This document shows positions 1-10,019 of a stretch of DNA of 47,268 bases, piece after piece. The translations under genes were made by a program, and so were the position numbers. A model generated the notes under the pieces. It was not told the origin of the DNA. It ran no database searches and saw only the letters and a program-made list of their open reading frames with translations. Numbering within the stretch: position 1 is the stretch's first letter; every line of letters starts with the position of its first letter. The DNA is taken from contig QWIH01000027.1 of the NCBI GenBank assembly GCA_021405315.1, positions 1 to 47,268 of the forward strand. The letters are read 5' to 3'. Origin of the DNA: Leptolyngbya sp. PLA1 (lineage in GTDB: Bacteria > Planctomycetota > Phycisphaerae > Phycisphaerales > UBA1924).

Positions 1-727
1 ATCATGAACGCGAGGGGCACCAGGATCTGGCGGAGTTCACTGGATTTCTTCTCACCCGAGTCGGTCATTTCCACGGCGGCGGGAGCGTCGAGCCGCAGGA
101 GCGAGGCCATCTTCGCCGGGTCGTGCCCCGCGGCGGCGAGTCGCGCGTCCACGACCGCGCGCCGGACCTGCTGGCGAAGGAGCCCCTGTACCCGAATGTC
201 GACCTTTGGCCTTACAAACAGGTCGAACCCCTCGAGCGTGCCATCCGGACCCGGCTTCACGGCGTGCTCCCGGATCACAACGAGTGCGAGCGGGGCCTCG
301 GTCTTGGGATCCGCGTCGGGAGACGTCGTGTTCGAGCGTGGGCGGAGCAGTTCCTTTTCCTTTTCAACGTCCGTAGCCGGGTCCGTCGGTTGGTCGGTTA
401 CAAGAAGGAGTTCCGGAACGCCCCGAGCCGCGGCGTCCGCCTGCGCGTCCATCACGGCCTTGGCCTGCAGCGCCTGTCCCGGCGGGACCAGCGGAGCGCT
501 TCCTGAGAGAGGGCGGCGCCGACACGCTGGGCGACGGAGGCATCGCCCGAGAGATCGATGACCCGCACCCGGCCCTTCACGGGCGGGGGCTCGTTCTTCA
601 CCAGCATCGTGACCAGCGGGATGGCCACCAGCATGATGAGAGGGGGGACCAGCGCGCCGATGAGGAACGCCTTGGTGAAGACCGTGGCCTTGAAGTCACG
701 TGCGGCGATGTGGAAGACCTTCAGCAT
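1..727 (-). CDS. ABC-2 type (NatB-like) transporter permease, partial and frameshifted
   Basis: This is the membrane subunit of an exporter whose ATPase is encoded immediately upstream. The N-terminus (ATG at 727) reads as a short cytoplasmic stretch, then a hydrophobic helix (about residues 21-43) and a soluble extracytoplasmic domain, as in the NatB family. The start overlaps the stop of the ATPase gene by one base (TGATG), which suggests translational coupling. The initial frame hits a stop at 452, but a second minus-strand frame, open from about 505 down to position 1, continues with plausible protein such as ALQAKAVMDAQADAAARG and ends in a new hydrophobic segment (QILVPLAFM). The switch lies between about 485 and 505 and is what one missing base would produce. 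Either the sequence has an indel error or the gene is broken. The C-terminal membrane domain lies beyond the window. Family is confident; intactness is not. Confidence 0.75.
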
Positions 728-1692
728 CAGTCACCCCCCACGTCGCCGCTGCCACGGAGCGATTCGAGAATGGCCGCACGGTCGCCGGATTGCCCCCGCG
801 TGACGATGTCGACGAAGACGTCGTCGAGGGTGGGCCTCACGACCTCGATTCGGTTGCAAGGTATGGCGGCGGCGATGGCGGCGACCACGGCCCCGGGGCT
901 CGCGCCCCCGCGGAGGTGCGCCCGGATGTGGCCCGGGGCCACTTCGAAGCTCTCGATGTCCGGGTGTGGGGGAGGGCCGTTGGTGAACGCGCCCGCGGGC
1001 TGGAAGGCGACGGCCCTGGGATCAAACCGTGAGCGGATTTCCTCGGGCGTGTTGTCGAGCACCTTCTTCCCCTGGTGGATCATCACGATCCGGTCGCAGA
1101 GTGCCTCCGCCTGACTCATCTGGTGGGTGGAGAAGAGGATGGTGCGCCCCGAGGCGTGCTGCTCGCGGATGAGTGCCGTGAGCAGGCGGGAGTTGACCGG
1201 ATCAAGCCCCGAGAAGGGCTCGTCGAGGATGATGAGGTCCGGCTCGTGGATGATGGTGCCGACGAACTGGACCTTCTGCTGCATGCCCTTCGAGAGTTCC
1301 TCGCACTTCTTGCGGGCGCAGTCCGCGAGGCCGACCCGCTCCAGCCAGCCGTTCACGCGGCTGTGCAGACCGGCGGCGTCCACGCCCTTCAGGCGAGCGA
1401 CGTAGGTGAGGAAGGCCCCCACACGCATCTTCTTGTAGAGGCCCCGCTCCTCGGGGAGGTAGCCGATCCTGTCCTTGCTTTCAACCGCGGAGGCGCGGCC
1501 CAGCACGGACAGCCGCCCGCTGTCGGGGAAGAGGATCGACATGATCATGCGGATGGTGGTCGTCTTGCCGGCACCGTTGGGGCCGATGACGCCGACCATG
1601 AGACCGGCGGGGATGACAAGGTCGAGGCTGTCCACAGCGACCTTCGGGCCGAAGGTTTTGCGGATGCCCTGGAGTTCGATGGCGTTGGTCAC
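727..1692 (-). CDS. ABC transporter ATP-binding protein, NatA-like
   Basis: ATPase subunit that would power the adjacent ABC-2 permease at the inner face of the cytoplasmic membrane. Visible motifs are Walker A GPNGAGKTT (about residues 37-45), a Q-loop region with YLPEERGLY as in NatA-like ATPases, the signature LSKGMQQK, Walker B LIILDEPFSGLDP and the switch histidine in STHQM. The C-terminal 80 residues, ending in LDDVFVDIVTRG, match the DUF4162-type tail of this subfamily. The reading frame is open far upstream, but homology begins at the GTG at 1692, preceded by a GGAG about seven bases away, giving 321 residues. The substrate is unknown; NatAB relatives export sodium, peptides or antibiotics. 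Its stop overlaps the permease ATG. Confidence 0.9.
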   Translation of the reverse strand: MTNAIELQGIRKTFGPKVAVDSLDLVIPAGLMVGVIGPNGAGKTTTIRMIMSILFPDSGRLSVLGRASAVESKDRIGYLPEERGLYKKMRVGAFLTYVARLKGVDAAGLHSRVNGWLERVGLADCARKKCEELSKGMQQKVQFVGTIIHEPDLIILDEPFSGLDPVNSRLLTALIREQHASGRTILFSTHQMSQAEALCDRIVMIHQGKKVLDNTPEEIRSRFDPRAVAFQPAGAFTNGPPPHPDIESFEVAPGHIRAHLRGGASPGAVVAAIAAAIPCNRIEVVRPTLDDVFVDIVTRGQSGDRAAILESLRGSGDVGGD

Positions 1693-1750
1693 GTCGTGCT
1701 CCGGTCGAAGGCGGATTGTTCGCAGCCCGCGGGGCGTCGGAAGTGCGGGC

Positions 1751-2380
1751 TCATGGCGCCCCAAGCGCCCGCGCCGCGTCGAGGAGGATGGCCCCGGCGA
1801 GCGCGGAGGAGAGGCTGCCCCCGGCGATGGTGTTGTGCACCAGGGTATCGGCATAGTGGAGTGCCTCCGGCCCGGGAAGCTCCGTGTGCGCTCCGAGGAC
1901 GAACACGTGCGCCGCCCATGGGAGGAGTGTGGCGTTGTCCGGTTGGACCTCTCGGATGAGCCACGCCGCGGCATTGAGGCATCGGGCGCGGAGAGCGTCG
2001 CCGGGGCTGGAAGCGTTCCAGAGCGCGTGGAGCGCGGAGAGCTCGGCCTGCGTCCAGGTCTCGATACCTTCTGCCTGAAGGTGCGGGAGGAGCGGCCCCA
2101 GCCCCGGAGGCGGGGACGGGGGTGGGCCGGGGCCTTGAAGGGCCCACCACCAGACGGCGTCGTTGGCGAGCTCACGCGGTGCCGGGCCGGGGTCCACGCG
2201 AAGGGCGCGAGCGAAGACCGCACGGTGTGGGAGGGCGGGGTAGCGGCCTGCGGGTGCGAGGCGTTCAAGCTCTGCAGCCCTGATGTCCGTGGCAGCACCG
2301 GGTTCCCACGCCGGGCCGCACAGCGTGCCCCGAGCGAGGCGGATCAGCCGACGGGCCCAGGTTTCGATGCTCGAATCCAC
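1751..2380 (-). CDS. Hypothetical protein, 209 aa
   Basis: I do not recognise a family. The protein is a soluble-looking, alanine- and leucine-rich chain with tryptophans (WETW-like and AVWWWALQG segments) and no signal peptide or clear membrane helix. The GTG start at 2380 is chosen because a TACGCT hexamer ends seven bases before it, the same spacing seen at many first genes here, and because the longer open frame upstream lacks a start signal. It ends 58 bases before the ABC ATPase start and could be co-transcribed with it, but nothing shows a shared function. It is divergent from the gene at 2460. Coding is supported by frame length and high third-position GC only. Confidence 0.55.
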   Translation of the reverse strand: MDSSIETWARRLIRLARGTLCGPAWEPGAATDIRAAELERLAPAGRYPALPHRAVFARALRVDPGPAPRELANDAVWWWALQGPGPPPSPPPGLGPLLPHLQAEGIETWTQAELSALHALWNASSPGDALRARCLNAAAWLIREVQPDNATLLPWAAHVFVLGAHTELPGPEALHYADTLVHNTIAGGSLSSALAGAILLDAARALGAP

Positions 2381-2387
2381 GCGTTCG

Positions 2388-2393
2388 AGCGTA
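2388..2393 (-). promoter_or_regulatory. -10 element (TACGCT) of the gene at 2380
   Basis: On the minus strand TACGCT is followed by seven bases and then the GTG start at 2380. No ribosome-binding site is present, so the transcript probably begins at or next to the start codon. Confidence 0.5.
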
Positions 2394-2446
2394 GTTCGTA
2401 GGCCGGGCGTTATCACCCCTGGCCCAGCGGGCAAAGGATCCGCTCT

Positions 2447-2452
2447 TATTGT
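2447..2452 (+). promoter_or_regulatory. -10 element (TATTGT) of the gene at 2460
   Basis: TATTGT ends seven bases before an in-frame GTG at 2460. This favours that GTG over the ATG at 2472. Confidence 0.45.
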
Positions 2453-2459
2453 CCGATGT

Positions 2460-2864
2460 GTGGTGTTCCGCATGCCCTCGTCGACCACAAACCCCGCGGG
2501 CGCTTCGTGGAACGCCGCGAGCCCACCTCCCTTTGAGAACGGGCGACAGTTCCGGGCCGATGCGGACGTCGCCGAGCTTGACGACAAGGGTCGGCCCGGC
2601 CTCGCGTGGGCGGTCACGACGACCCATCTGGGTCGGGCGAACCTCTCGATCTCCTCACGGCGGCTGGTGTACGAGGGCCGCGTACTGGTGCTCGCGGTGC
2701 ACCTGCTTGACGCGACGCCGACGCTGCTGTGCGGCCGTGTGAAATCGTGCACATATGCGGGGGAATCGAGCCACCTGATCGTGATGGACCTGCTTCCAAC
2801 CCCGGCGGATGAGACGATCACCCGCTGGCTGATGGGTCGGGTCCCGCAGCGGAGGCCCGCCTAG
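2460..2864 (+). CDS. Small protein, possibly PilZ-like
   Basis: A 134-residue protein. The C-terminal half (SSRRLVYEGRVLVLAVHLL, then a cysteine-containing GRVKSC segment and a hydrophobic strand with LIVMDLLP) has the strand pattern and paired arginines of a degenerate PilZ-type c-di-GMP-binding barrel, but the full RxxxR and DxSxxG signature is not clear, so the domain call is tentative. Start alternatives are GTG 2460, GTG 2463 and ATG 2472. The first is preferred for its seven-base spacing from a -10 element. It is divergent from the gene at 2380 and lies 62 bases upstream of panC, which has its own promoter. Confidence 0.5.
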   Translation: MVFRMPSSTTNPAGASWNAASPPPFENGRQFRADADVAELDDKGRPGLAWAVTTTHLGRANLSISSRRLVYEGRVLVLAVHLLDATPTLLCGRVKSCTYAGESSHLIVMDLLPTPADETITRWLMGRVPQRRPA

Positions 2865-2892
2865 GCCCCGGGGGCGGTCCCGGGGGACCCGC

Positions 2893-2921
2893 TTGACAGT
2901 CCGGGGGAAGCGCCCCACGAT
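2893..2921 (+). promoter_or_regulatory. panC promoter, TTGACA / 17 / CACGAT
   Basis: A perfect -35 hexamer TTGACA (2893-2898) is followed by a 17-base spacer and CACGAT (2916-2921). Only five bases separate the -10 from the GTG start at 2927, so the mRNA is likely leaderless. This is the best bipartite sigma-70-type promoter in the window. Confidence 0.6.
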
Positions 2922-2926
2922 CGTTT

Positions 2927-3784
2927 GTGAAACTGCACTCATCCTTGGGTGACTTCCGGGCGTACCGAGCCTCGTTCGAAGGCGGGTGCGTGGTGGTGCC
3001 CACGATGGGCGCACTGCACGCTGGTCACGCGGCCCTGATCCGGGCGGGGGCGGCGCTCGCCCGAGAGCGGCACCTCGGCGCCGGCTGCATTGTGACGATC
3101 TTTGTGAATCCGACGCAGTTCAACGATCCTGCGGACCTCGAGCGGTATCCCCGGAGCCTCGAGGCGGACGCCGCGCTCTGCCGCGAGGCCGGGGCGGCCT
3201 GCGTGCTCGCACCGGCGGTGCACGAGGTGTATCCGAAGCCCGACTTTTCGCCCACGCCCGCGCTGCCGGCTGTCGCGACGTCGCCGGGTCTGGAAGATGC
3301 GAGGCGACCCGGGCACTTTGCGGGCGTCTGCCAGGTGGTCCACCGGCTGTTCGAGATCACCGGCCCCACGTGCGCGATGTTCGGCGAAAAGGACTGGCAG
3401 CAGTTGCAGGTCGTTCGGGCCCTGGGCCTCTCGTGGGGCGGGAGGCGGGTGGAGATCGTGCCCGTGCCGACCGTCCGAGAGGCGGATGGCCTGGCCATGA
3501 GCAGCCGTAACGCTCAGTTGCTGCCGTTGGCGAGGCGGGCGGCCGGCGGGCTTGCGGCGGCCTTCGTGGAGGCATCGCGGGCGAGGAACTGGGAGGAAGC
3601 TGAGGCGACGACGGCGCGGGCGCTCGCCCGGAGCGGAGCGGAGGTCGAGTACGCCGCGGTGCGCGACCCGTTGACCCTCCTGCCTCTTCCCCCGGGGGCC
3701 CGTGAAGGACGTATCCTCTGGGCGGTCCGGCTGGGGGGGGTCCGGTTGATCGACAACGCGCCTTGGCGGGCGGCTTCCGCCTGA
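2927..3784 (+). CDS. panC: Pantoate--beta-alanine ligase
   Basis: Joins pantoate and beta-alanine with ATP to make pantothenate, the precursor of coenzyme A, in the cytoplasm. The 285-residue length is normal. Motifs in order are the HIGH-class nucleotide-binding site PTMGALHAGH (about 25-34), FVNPTQF (59-65) for pantoate binding, FGEKDWQQ (152-159) and the KMSKS-like MSSRN (191-195). The GTG start follows a strong promoter by five bases and has no Shine-Dalgarno sequence. The aspartate decarboxylase panD and ketopantoate enzymes are not nearby. gcvT begins 62 bases downstream on the same strand. Confidence 0.96.
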   Translation: MKLHSSLGDFRAYRASFEGGCVVVPTMGALHAGHAALIRAGAALARERHLGAGCIVTIFVNPTQFNDPADLERYPRSLEADAALCREAGAACVLAPAVHEVYPKPDFSPTPALPAVATSPGLEDARRPGHFAGVCQVVHRLFEITGPTCAMFGEKDWQQLQVVRALGLSWGGRRVEIVPVPTVREADGLAMSSRNAQLLPLARRAAGGLAAAFVEASRARNWEEAEATTARALARSGAEVEYAAVRDPLTLLPLPPGAREGRILWAVRLGGVRLIDNAPWRAASA

Positions 3785-3828
3785 GGGCACGCACGCACCT
3801 GAGGCGACGGGCGGCTGACGCCCGCGCC

Positions 3829-3842
3829 AGAGAGAGAGAGAG
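3829..3842 (+). repeat. (AG)7 dinucleotide repeat acting as gcvT ribosome-binding site
   Basis: Seven perfect AG units end four bases before the TTG start of gcvT. GAGAG is a plausible Shine-Dalgarno sequence, and no better one is present. Confidence 0.7.
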
Positions 3843-3846
3843 CCAC

Positions 3847-4971
3847 TTGCTCCGAACCCCGCTGTACAACTTTCACGTCGAGCACAAGGCCAACCTCGTT
3901 GACTTTGCAGGGTGGGAGATGCCCCTCACCTATTACGGGCTGATCGACGAGCACAAGCAGGTGCGAAGCTCCGGCGGGCTGTTCGATGTCTCGCACATGG
4001 GTCGGGTGAAGTTCGCGGGCAGGCACGCGAGGCGTCTGCTTGAGCGGGTGTGCAGCCGAAGGATCTCCGACATGCAGCCCGGCCAGTGCCGTTACTCGCT
4101 GGTGTGCAACGAGCGGGGAGGCGTGAAGGACGATGTGATCGTCTATCGCCTGGACGACGATGAGTTCCTGGTCGTGGTGAACGCTTCGAACCGTGCGAAG
4201 CTGCTGCCCCACTTCGAGGCGGTGCGGTCCTCGAACGACTGGGCCGTGAAGATCGAAGATCAGACCGAGAGCACGGCGATGGTGGCTCTGCAGGGCCCGA
4301 AGGTGATGGAGCTGATCTCCAAGTACTCCGGCGAAATCCCGACGCTCAAGAAGTACCGATTTGCGGTGAAGAATCTCCTGGTCATCAAGATCATCGTCAG
4401 TCGCACGGGCTATACCGGAGAGGACGGCGTGGAGGTAATCCTGCCCGCCGGATCGGTGGGCATGGCGATGAAGTTTCTGCTTCAGGGGGCGGACGTGGGC
4501 TCCCCGACCGCGGTGCTGAGGCCCGCGGGCCTGGGCGCGCGTGACACGCTCCGCACCGAGGCGGGCATGCCTCTCTATGGCCACGAACTGGGAGAGGACA
4601 TCAACGCCCTCTCGTGCGGCGTCGACTTTGCGATTTCGCTCGACAAGGACCAGGGCGCTGGCGGGGACCGGTTCATCGGGATGGACGCACTGGTGAAGGC
4701 CCGCGATGCGGGCGGCCCCGCTCGCAAGCTGGCCGGATTCATTCTCGACGGCAAGCGATCTGCCCGCCAGGGGATGAAGATTGTGCAGGGCGGCAAGGAC
4801 GTCGGCACGGTGACGAGCGGGTGCCCCTCACCGACGCTCGGGGTCTGCATCGCCATGGGCTTCTTGGATGTGGGGCTTTCGGCCTCCGGCACCCCGGTGG
4901 AGATCGACACGGGCAAGGGCGTGCTGACCGCGAAGGTCGCTCCGCTGCCCTTTTACAAGGCGCCGAAGTAA
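3847..4971 (+). CDS. gcvT: Glycine cleavage system T protein (aminomethyltransferase)
   Basis: Transfers the methylene group from the aminomethyl-lipoyl H protein to tetrahydrofolate, releasing ammonia. The 374-residue product starts at TTG 3847, where homology begins (RTPLYNFHVEHKANLVDFAG), directly after a purine repeat; the open frame extends upstream to 3763 over panC but without family similarity. Folate-site features include FDVSHMG (about 45-51), the central SRTGYTGEDG motif and the C-terminal barrel with the SGCPSPTLG-type loop. gcvH and gcvP are absent from the window, so the rest of the system must be elsewhere. A PLP-dependent enzyme follows after 36 bases, probably in the same transcript. 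Confidence 0.95.
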   Translation: MLRTPLYNFHVEHKANLVDFAGWEMPLTYYGLIDEHKQVRSSGGLFDVSHMGRVKFAGRHARRLLERVCSRRISDMQPGQCRYSLVCNERGGVKDDVIVYRLDDDEFLVVVNASNRAKLLPHFEAVRSSNDWAVKIEDQTESTAMVALQGPKVMELISKYSGEIPTLKKYRFAVKNLLVIKIIVSRTGYTGEDGVEVILPAGSVGMAMKFLLQGADVGSPTAVLRPAGLGARDTLRTEAGMPLYGHELGEDINALSCGVDFAISLDKDQGAGGDRFIGMDALVKARDAGGPARKLAGFILDGKRSARQGMKIVQGGKDVGTVTSGCPSPTLGVCIAMGFLDVGLSASGTPVEIDTGKGVLTAKVAPLPFYKAPK

Positions 4972-5007
4972 GCGTCGGCGGGCGCGGCTGCGAAGGAAGC
5001 GGGCGGC

Positions 5008-6282
5008 ATGAACGAGAGCACGCTGTACCTGGACAACGCCGCGACGAGCTTCCCGAAGCCTCGGGCCGTGTACGACGCGATGCTGCGGTACGGCACGGAG
5101 GTCGGGGCATCGCCCGGACGTGGGCAGTACAGGGCCAGCCGCGAGGGGGCGGCGATCATCAGGCGGTGCCGCGAGCGATTGGCGGGCCTTCTGAATGCGG
5201 AAGATCCGGGGCACATCGTCTTCACGCTGAACACGACGGACGCCCTCAACCTTGCGATCAAGGGGGTTGCGAGGCAGTGGCGGCTATCCCGCCCCGGCAC
5301 TCGGATCCGGATCGTCACGACGGCCATGGATCACAACTCCGTGCTGCGGCCTCTGGACGCGCTGGCGGCGGAGGACGTGGAGGTGGTGGTCGTGCCGGCG
5401 GACCCGGTTTCCGGGCTGGTTAGCCCGGCGAGCATCGCCGGGGCGATCGATGGCGTGACGGCGCTGGTGGCGGTGAACATGGCGAGCAACGTGGGGGGGA
5501 CGATTCAGCCCGTAGCCGAGATCGCGGCGACCTGCCGGCGGGCGGGGGTGCCCATCCTGTTTGACGCCGCGCAGGCCCTCGGGCACGTGCCGCTGGACGT
5601 GCGCGCGGTTGGTGCGGACTTCGTCGCGTTCCCGGGGCACAAGGGGCTGCTTGGGCCGCAGGGCACGGGCGGGCTGTACATTCGACCGGGTTCGGCATCG
5701 CTGCTGGCGACCACCCGGGAGGGTGGGACCGGATCATGGTCGGAGTCCCGGAGCCAGCCGGAGAGCATGCCCGAGCGGTTCGAGTCGGGCTCACACAACA
5801 CGATCGGGATCGCGGGGCTGAGCGAGGCGGTGCGGTGGCTCTTGGATCACGGAGTGGAGTCGATGCGGGCGCACGAGCTCTCGCTGATTCGGCTGATGTT
5901 GGAAGGGCTCCGCGCCGGGGGCTGTCGCCATGCGGGGTGGGCGGCGATGAACGGGGGGCCGCTCTCAGGGTTCCGCCTGCTTGGACCGGCGGATGCCACG
6001 CAGCGCGTTGGGGTTTTTGCTCTCGTGCATGATGTGCTGTCACCGGCGGAGGTCGCCGCGGGGCTGGAATCCGGGTTCGGTGTGCTCGCTCGGGCGGGTC
6101 TGACGTGCGCGCCGTTGGCGCACGAGACCTTCGGCACCTCGGCGGGCGGCGGTGCTTGCCGCCTCAGCATCGGGCCATTTGTAACCGGAGCGGACATCGA
6201 GCGGGCGTTGGAAGCGCTCCGCGGGGTCGGGCCTGCCGGGGGGCTCAACGTGGGGGCGTCGTCGGGTCACGCGGACGTCTGA
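5008..6282 (+). CDS. Class V aminotransferase, cysteine desulfurase family
   Basis: A PLP-dependent fold-type I enzyme expected to remove sulfur from cysteine for Fe-S, thiamine or tRNA sulfur chemistry. Visible residues are the cofactor-stacking pair DHN (108-110), DAAQ (186-189), the Schiff-base lysine in FPGHKG (K212) and a C-terminal RAGLTCAPLAH motif whose C367 matches the persulfide cysteine of the SufS-like branch annotated as cysteine desulfurase family protein. Length is 424 residues. An AAGGAAG site lies eight bases before ATG 5008. It sits 36 bases behind gcvT, likely in the same operon as panC-gcvT or gcvT alone. No SufU/IscU scaffold is adjacent, so the sulfur acceptor is unknown. 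Confidence 0.88.
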   Translation: MNESTLYLDNAATSFPKPRAVYDAMLRYGTEVGASPGRGQYRASREGAAIIRRCRERLAGLLNAEDPGHIVFTLNTTDALNLAIKGVARQWRLSRPGTRIRIVTTAMDHNSVLRPLDALAAEDVEVVVVPADPVSGLVSPASIAGAIDGVTALVAVNMASNVGGTIQPVAEIAATCRRAGVPILFDAAQALGHVPLDVRAVGADFVAFPGHKGLLGPQGTGGLYIRPGSASLLATTREGGTGSWSESRSQPESMPERFESGSHNTIGIAGLSEAVRWLLDHGVESMRAHELSLIRLMLEGLRAGGCRHAGWAAMNGGPLSGFRLLGPADATQRVGVFALVHDVLSPAEVAAGLESGFGVLARAGLTCAPLAHETFGTSAGGGACRLSIGPFVTGADIERALEALRGVGPAGGLNVGASSGHADV

Positions 6283-6290
6283 GCGGGGGT

Positions 6291-8412
<2,122 letters not shown>

Positions 8413-8453
8413 GGCTGGCGACTGGCGTTTGCACGCCGAGAACCTGATCCGGG

Positions 8454-8459
8454 TACAGT
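8454..8459 (+). promoter_or_regulatory. -10 element (TACAGT) of pntA
   Basis: TACAGT ends seven bases before the pntA ATG at 8467. A TTGCAC at 8429-8434 could be a weak -35, with a 19-base spacer. Confidence 0.5.
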
Positions 8460-8466
8460 CATCAGG

Positions 8467-9591
8467 ATGAAGGTGCTCGTGCCAAGGGAGACCGCCCCAG
8501 GGGAACAACGGGTGGCTCTCGCGCCGGACTCGGTCAAGAAGCTGGTGCAGGCCGGGTACGAGGTTCAGGTCGAGGCGGGCGCAGGCCTCGCGGCAGGGTT
8601 CACTGACGAGGCGTTCGCTGCGGCGGGTGCCACCTCCTCGGACCGGCCGGTGGACCTCACACTCCGGGCCGGGGTGCCCACAGAAGCCGAGGTCGGGGCC
8701 CTTCGAGAGGGCTCCATGCTGCTCGGGTCGCTCTTCCCGACAAGGCACCCGAAGGTCGTGCGGGCGCTCGCGGCGAGGGGGGTGACAGCGTTTTCGACGG
8801 ACGCGGTTCCACGGACCACCCGCGCCCAGTCCATGGACACGCTCTCGTCTATGGCGAACATCGCGGGGTACAAGGGCGTGCTGCTCGCGGCTGCCGCGAT
8901 GCCGAGATACTGCCCGATGCTCATGACGGCCGCGGGAACAATCCTGCCCGCCAAGTTCTTTGTCATCGGCGCGGGAGTTGCGGGGCTGCAGGCCATCGCA
9001 ACGGCGAGACGCCTGGGGGCCTCCGTCTTTGCAACGGACGTCCGTCCGGAGGTCAAGGAGCAGATCCAGAGCGTCGGTGCGAAGTACGTGGGGATCGAGC
9101 TCCGTCAGGACGCGGCGGCGGGGGGGGGCTACGCCAAGGACCTGTCCGAGGAGGACAAGGCCAGGCAGCGGGAGCTCCTCGCCGAGCAGTGCGCCGTCTC
9201 GGACGTGGTCGTAACGACGGCGCTCATCGGAGGCGTATTCGCGCCAAGGCTCCTTACGCGCTCCATCGTTGCCCGCATGAAGCCCGGGGCGGTCATCGTG
9301 GACCTCGCGGCGGACGGGGGGGGCAACTGCGAGCTTTCCAAGCCCGGGAGGACGGTGGTGGAGCACGGCGTCACGATCATCGCGCCTTTGAACCTTGCCG
9401 CCACGCTCCCCGCGGACGCGAGCACGCTCTGGGGACGCAACCTCACGAACTTCATCCTGGCATTCACGAAGGACCGTGCGTTTGTGCTGAACCGTGACGA
9501 CGAGATCATCCGGGGCTGCCTGGTCACGCACCAAGGGCAGGTCGTCCACGCTCGCGCGAAAGAAGCCGTCGAGGCCCTCAACGCCTCCTGA
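8467..9591 (+). CDS. pntA: NAD(P) transhydrogenase subunit alpha, soluble domain I
   Basis: NAD(H)-binding domain I of the Re/Si-specific proton-translocating transhydrogenase, which uses the proton gradient to make NADPH from NADH. The 374-residue protein contains RAQSMDTLSSMANIAGYKG (about residues 120-138), which belongs to the mobile loop region, and a Rossmann nucleotide site GAGVAGLQAIATARRLGA followed by the acidic ribose-binding DVRPE. It lacks the membrane helices that are fused to it in the E. coli PntA. These are encoded by the next gene, as in the three-gene arrangement of Rhodospirillum-like bacteria. The gap to the next gene is 20 bases. Confidence 0.96.
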   Translation: MKVLVPRETAPGEQRVALAPDSVKKLVQAGYEVQVEAGAGLAAGFTDEAFAAAGATSSDRPVDLTLRAGVPTEAEVGALREGSMLLGSLFPTRHPKVVRALAARGVTAFSTDAVPRTTRAQSMDTLSSMANIAGYKGVLLAAAAMPRYCPMLMTAAGTILPAKFFVIGAGVAGLQAIATARRLGASVFATDVRPEVKEQIQSVGAKYVGIELRQDAAAGGGYAKDLSEEDKARQRELLAEQCAVSDVVVTTALIGGVFAPRLLTRSIVARMKPGAVIVDLAADGGGNCELSKPGRTVVEHGVTIIAPLNLAATLPADASTLWGRNLTNFILAFTKDRAFVLNRDDEIIRGCLVTHQGQVVHARAKEAVEALNAS

Positions 9592-9611
9592 GCAGGATTG
9601 GAGCCCGCACG

Positions 9612-10019
9612 ATGGACCAGATGCAGGACACGCAGGCCACGGGCACGCCGGGTGCGGAGCTGGCGGTGACAGGACAGCCCATCGAGGTGCCGTCGCACGC
9701 GAGCGGGAACCTTGACTTCGTGGGCATGCTCTTCGTTTTCATGCTGGCGACGTTCATCGGAATCGGGGTGATCCGCCGGGTGTCCCGGCTGCTGCACACG
9801 CCGCTGATGTCGCTGACCAACGCCATCTCGGCCATCGCAGTGGTCGGCGCGATCATCGTTTCCGGGGGCCTGGAGTACCCGCTGTTGATCCGGGTGATGG
9901 GCGCCGTGGCGCTCTTTGCATCGATGACGAACATCATCAGCGGGTTCATGATCACGGACCGGATGCTCCGGATGTTCAAGGAGCAGCGCGGGCGGGCCGG
10001 TGAGGGGGGCGGGCGATGA
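9612..10019 (+). CDS. pntAB: NAD(P) transhydrogenase subunit alpha, membrane part
   Basis: The 135-residue membrane portion of the alpha subunit. After a polar N-terminus of about 34 residues come three to four hydrophobic helices (FVGMLFVFMLATFIGIGVI, TNAISAIAVVGAIIVSGGL, VMGAVALFASMTNIISGFMI) and a basic cytoplasmic tail. It forms part of the proton channel with PntB. Its last codons overlap the pntB start by four bases (ATGA at 10016-10019), so the two membrane subunits are probably translationally coupled. Confidence 0.94.
   Translation: MDQMQDTQATGTPGAELAVTGQPIEVPSHASGNLDFVGMLFVFMLATFIGIGVIRRVSRLLHTPLMSLTNAISAIAVVGAIIVSGGLEYPLLIRVMGAVALFASMTNIISGFMITDRMLRMFKEQRGRAGEGGGR

Noticed and set aside
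4..561. Long plus-strand open frame at the window start
   Set aside because: It is the antisense shadow of the ABC permease; its translation is Arg/Ser-rich low-complexity text with no domain, while the minus strand gives recognisable protein.
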